Shown here piece after piece: positions 6,334 to 7,857 of a stretch of DNA of 7,857 nt. The first letter of the stretch is position 1, and each line of letters begins with the position of its first letter. The DNA lies in the NCBI GenBank assembly GCA_020720185.1, contig DYPB01000092.1:1-7857 (forward strand). The letters run 5' to 3'. Both the position numbers and the translations under genes were made by a program. A model generated the notes under the pieces. It was not told where the DNA came from. It was given only the letters and a program-made list of their open reading frames with translations, and did not search any database. Source of the DNA: Flavobacterium psychrophilum. GTDB lineage: Bacteria; Bacteroidota; Bacteroidia; Flavobacteriales; Flavobacteriaceae.

Positions 6334-6364
6334 CAAACATATTCGTTTTTTTTTTTAAAACCAA
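6334..6364 (-). promoter_or_regulatory. Bacteroidota-type promoter for gldKLMN
   Basis: On the minus strand TATGTTTG (6341-6334) matches the Bacteroidota -7 consensus TAnnTTTG exactly, and TTG (6364-6362) matches the -33 element with a 20-base spacer, within the usual 19-21. Transcription would start near 6327-6331, giving a leader of about 30-35 bases before the gldK ATG at 6295. The spacer contains TTTT followed by a run of 11 A on the transcribed-strand sequence (plus-strand T run 6346-6356). A homopolymer of that length can slip during replication and would change the spacing between the two promoter elements. Confidence 0.75.
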
Positions 6365-6408
6365 TTGTTTTTATAAAAAAGTGCTATTTATTTAATAATT
6401 TATAATTT

Positions 6409-6443
6409 CCATTAAATATTTGATATACTATATATTTAATTGG
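6409..6443. repeat. Inverted repeat upstream of the gldK promoter
   Basis: CCATTAAATAT (6409-6419) pairs with ATATTTAAT (6432-6440), a bulged T and GG (6442-6443), giving 11 pairs around a 12-base loop. It lies about 45-80 bases upstream of the -33 element. It could be a regulator site or a stem in the 3' end of the upstream transcript. In DNA this AT-rich, part of the pairing is expected by chance. Confidence 0.3.
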
Positions 6444-6473
6444 TCTATAATTTTCTTTTTGATTTTTATAGAC
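6443..6473. repeat. Second inverted repeat upstream of the gldK promoter
   Basis: GTCTATAA (6443-6450) and TTATAGAC (6466-6473) form a perfect 8-bp inverted repeat with a 15-base loop. On the minus strand no U tract follows, so it does not qualify as the terminator of the arginase-family gene. It adjoins the neighbouring repeat at 6409-6443, so the two could form tandem stems or paired binding sites. Confidence 0.35.
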
Positions 6474-6612
6474 TTTCTATTTTTATATGGTAATTGTCTT
6501 TGTATAATTTTATTTTTCTGATGCTGAAAAAAGAATTATACCCTGTTTTATTACTATAACTACAATTTGTGAATTTTATTACACCTTTTTGTAAATTTAT
6601 TTAAATAATATT

Positions 6613-7755
6613 CTACAGGCTATTTTTTCTTTGTGCTTTCCACCATCTTTCTGGAATTTCTTGATTACAAGCAGCTAAATAGTCGTTGTGTGTGCATGGT
6701 AATAATGAATTTTTATTTAATTTATTACCTGTAATGTATGTTATTTCAATCCACCATCTATCTGTTTTATTACTTTTATAGAAGATAATTTCATCGTCAT
6801 CAATTGGAACTATATATTTTAAATAATTTTCTTTGGTTGAAAATGGATATTCATTTGATCTGTAATGGTAACCTTCTATAAAGTACCAAATAATTTGTGC
6901 AATTAAAATACTTTCTTGAAGTGTATTGTTATGATTAAAAATTCCTATTGCAGAAACTTTATCACTAATTCCTGCATATCTGCTTAAGGCACAAATCTCT
7001 TTTCCGTTAAATCCATTTGGCATAAAATTTTTAAAATTTGCAGAAGATGAGGATTGTACAGATTTTAAGTCGATACTTACCAAATCTGCATCCCGAAAAA
7101 TGGGTTCAGATATTGAGATATTACTACTAACTTCGCCCAAACGATAGGCATCAAAATATAATTTTTCAATTAAATCAATTTCTTCTTGTGAGTTATAATA
7201 CGATTGATATCCTATGTTGCTGTAATTGAATAAGTTATTTGGTTCTTCAATTATTATTTTTGTTAAATATGATTCTTCTGAAATTGGGTTGTCGTCTTTG
7301 CCGAAATCAAATTTGCTATCAATTGAAACTAAATTAACCATTTGTTCTAATGTATCATAGGCTCTATAGATGGAGTAAGTTAAATCTTGTGAGCCGCCAA
7401 TTATTATTGGTATGATTTTTTTCTTTATTAAACTATTACATGTTTTTTGTAAGGCAAAATAGGTGTCTTTTATTTCATTTCCAGGTAAAATATCTCCTAA
7501 ATCGGCAATGGTTTCATTCCAATTTCCAGAATATAAATTATATAATTCTTTTCTAATATAGTCTAAATTTACATCTTTATTTGCAGTTGTATCTCCTCTA
7601 TTTTCTTTTACACCAATAATTGCAATCTTTATTTTTTCTAAATCAGGAAAATGATTATCATCGTGCAATACTATTTTGCTTCCCAAATGTTGGGAAGACA
7701 AATCCTTAATAAAGCTAATTATTTCAGGAGGTATGGGTTGTAGAAAGTCTAGCAT
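6613..7755 (-). CDS. Arginase/formimidoylglutamase-fold protein with degenerate metal site
   Basis: This 380-residue protein carries the landmarks of the ureohydrolase (arginase, agmatinase, formimidoylglutamase) fold: a strand before IIIGGSQD (117-124), SIDSKFD (144-150) and VSIDLK (226-231). In active members these read GGxH, DxHxD and SxDxD and bind two manganese ions. Here D146, D150 and D229 remain, but the ligands are replaced at Q123 (His), K148 (His) and K231 (Asp), so an arginase-type metal site and ureohydrolase activity are unlikely. It has no signal peptide and is probably cytoplasmic. Its ATG overlaps the upstream stop codon in TAATG, indicating translational coupling and one transcript with the topoisomerase gene. 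Database pipelines often name such proteins formimidoylglutamase; the sequence argues against that activity here. Its location before gldK is a recurrent flavobacterial arrangement as I remember it. Its role is unknown. Confidence 0.85.
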   Translation of the reverse strand: MLDFLQPIPPEIISFIKDLSSQHLGSKIVLHDDNHFPDLEKIKIAIIGVKENRGDTTANKDVNLDYIRKELYNLYSGNWNETIADLGDILPGNEIKDTYFALQKTCNSLIKKKIIPIIIGGSQDLTYSIYRAYDTLEQMVNLVSIDSKFDFGKDDNPISEESYLTKIIIEEPNNLFNYSNIGYQSYYNSQEEIDLIEKLYFDAYRLGEVSSNISISEPIFRDADLVSIDLKSVQSSSSANFKNFMPNGFNGKEICALSRYAGISDKVSAIGIFNHNNTLQESILIAQIIWYFIEGYHYRSNEYPFSTKENYLKYIVPIDDDEIIFYKSNKTDRWWIEITYITGNKLNKNSLLPCTHNDYLAACNQEIPERWWKAQRKNSL

Positions 7756-7857
7756 TATTTTTTTGCAATAACTTTTTTAACGGGTGATTTTTTAGCAACT
7801 ACTTTTTTAGCAGCTACTTTTTTGGCTGGTATTTTTTTAGCAATCATTTCTTGCACT
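7755..7857 (-). CDS. topA: C-terminus of probable DNA topoisomerase I (partial)
   Basis: The last 33 codons of a minus-strand gene enter from the right edge and end with TAA at 7757-7755. The visible end is VQEMIAKK followed by five pentads ending in KK (IPAKK, VAAKK, VVAKK, SPVKK, VIAKK). Lysine-rich repeat tails of this kind end many Bacteroidota DNA topoisomerase I proteins, and topA commonly precedes the arginase-family gene and gldK in Flavobacteriia. The tail would be a basic DNA-binding extension. Histone-like or other alanine/lysine-tailed proteins share the pattern, so the identification rests on synteny as much as on sequence. The catalytic part is outside the window. The stop codon overlaps the next start by one base. 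Confidence 0.65.
   Translation of the reverse strand, partial: VQEMIAKKIPAKKVAAKKVVAKKSPVKKVIAKK

Larger units (their letters stand above)
6296..6612. other. 317-base AT-rich intergenic region upstream of gldK
   Basis: No frame here looks coding on either strand. Reading along the minus strand, it holds the presumed 3' untranslated part of the arginase-family gene, for which I see no hairpin followed by a U tract. Then come two A/T-rich inverted repeats (6473-6443 and 6443-6409), then the gldK promoter and a leader of about 30 bases. The stretch 6474-6612 contains nothing further that I can name. Confidence 0.7.

Noticed and set aside
6099..6395. Plus-strand frame of 98 codons covering the gldK start and promoter
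   Set aside because: It is antisense to the GldK signal peptide and runs into the T tract, giving a run of F and K residues typical of noncoding AT-rich DNA.
1..7857. CRISPR array, tRNA, rRNA, insertion sequence or defence genes
   Set aside because: No spaced direct repeats, no tRNA-like cloverleaf or conserved rRNA stretch, and no transposase, nuclease or other defence-type domains were seen on either strand.

Overview
The window is AT-rich DNA (roughly 30% GC by eye) with weak Shine-Dalgarno signals, a Bacteroidota-type promoter and a complete gldK-gldL-gldM-gldN block. That points to a member of the Bacteroidota, most likely the Flavobacteriia. The gene order topA - arginase-family protein - gldKLMN also fits that group. 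All confident genes are on the minus strand, so transcription runs from high to low coordinates.

Layout from right to left. 7857-7755 is the lysine-rich end of a protein that is probably DNA topoisomerase I; its stop codon overlaps the start of the next gene (TAATG). 7755-6613 encodes an arginase/formimidoylglutamase-fold protein that has lost about half of the family's metal ligands. 6612-6296 is a 317-base AT-rich intergenic region with two inverted repeats and a strong candidate promoter (TTG, 20-base spacer, TATGTTTG) whose spacer contains an 11-base A run on the transcribed strand. 6295-1581 is gldK, gldL, gldM and gldN, closed by a 12-bp hairpin with a U tract. 1513-467 is a D-amino-acid-oxidase-type FAD oxidoreductase starting 12 bases after that terminator. 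466-1 has no intact gene. It holds, in descending coordinates, a T/A-flanked hairpin, a second inverted repeat, a GC-rich REP-like hairpin, a short coding-like fragment on the plus strand, an element resembling a flavobacterial repeat RNA, and possibly the first codons of a gene running off the left edge on the minus strand.

How the genes work together: GldL and GldM form the proton-driven inner-membrane motor of the type IX secretion system and gliding machinery. GldM spans the periplasm to the GldK lipoprotein/GldN ring at the outer membrane. The order K-L-M-N with gaps of about 45-56 bases indicates one operon driven from the promoter upstream of gldK. Residues known to matter for the motor are present at the positions reported for Flavobacterium johnsoniae (GldL K27, H30, E49 and E59; GldM R9), so the motor is probably functional.

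I did not find an entirely new multi-gene system. The points most worth attention are the homopolymer inside the gldK promoter spacer (possible phase variation of secretion and motility), the degenerate arginase-fold protein next to the gld operon, the inverted repeat that may limit gldM translation, the oxidoreductase gene directly behind a terminator, and the composite, GC-richer left end.
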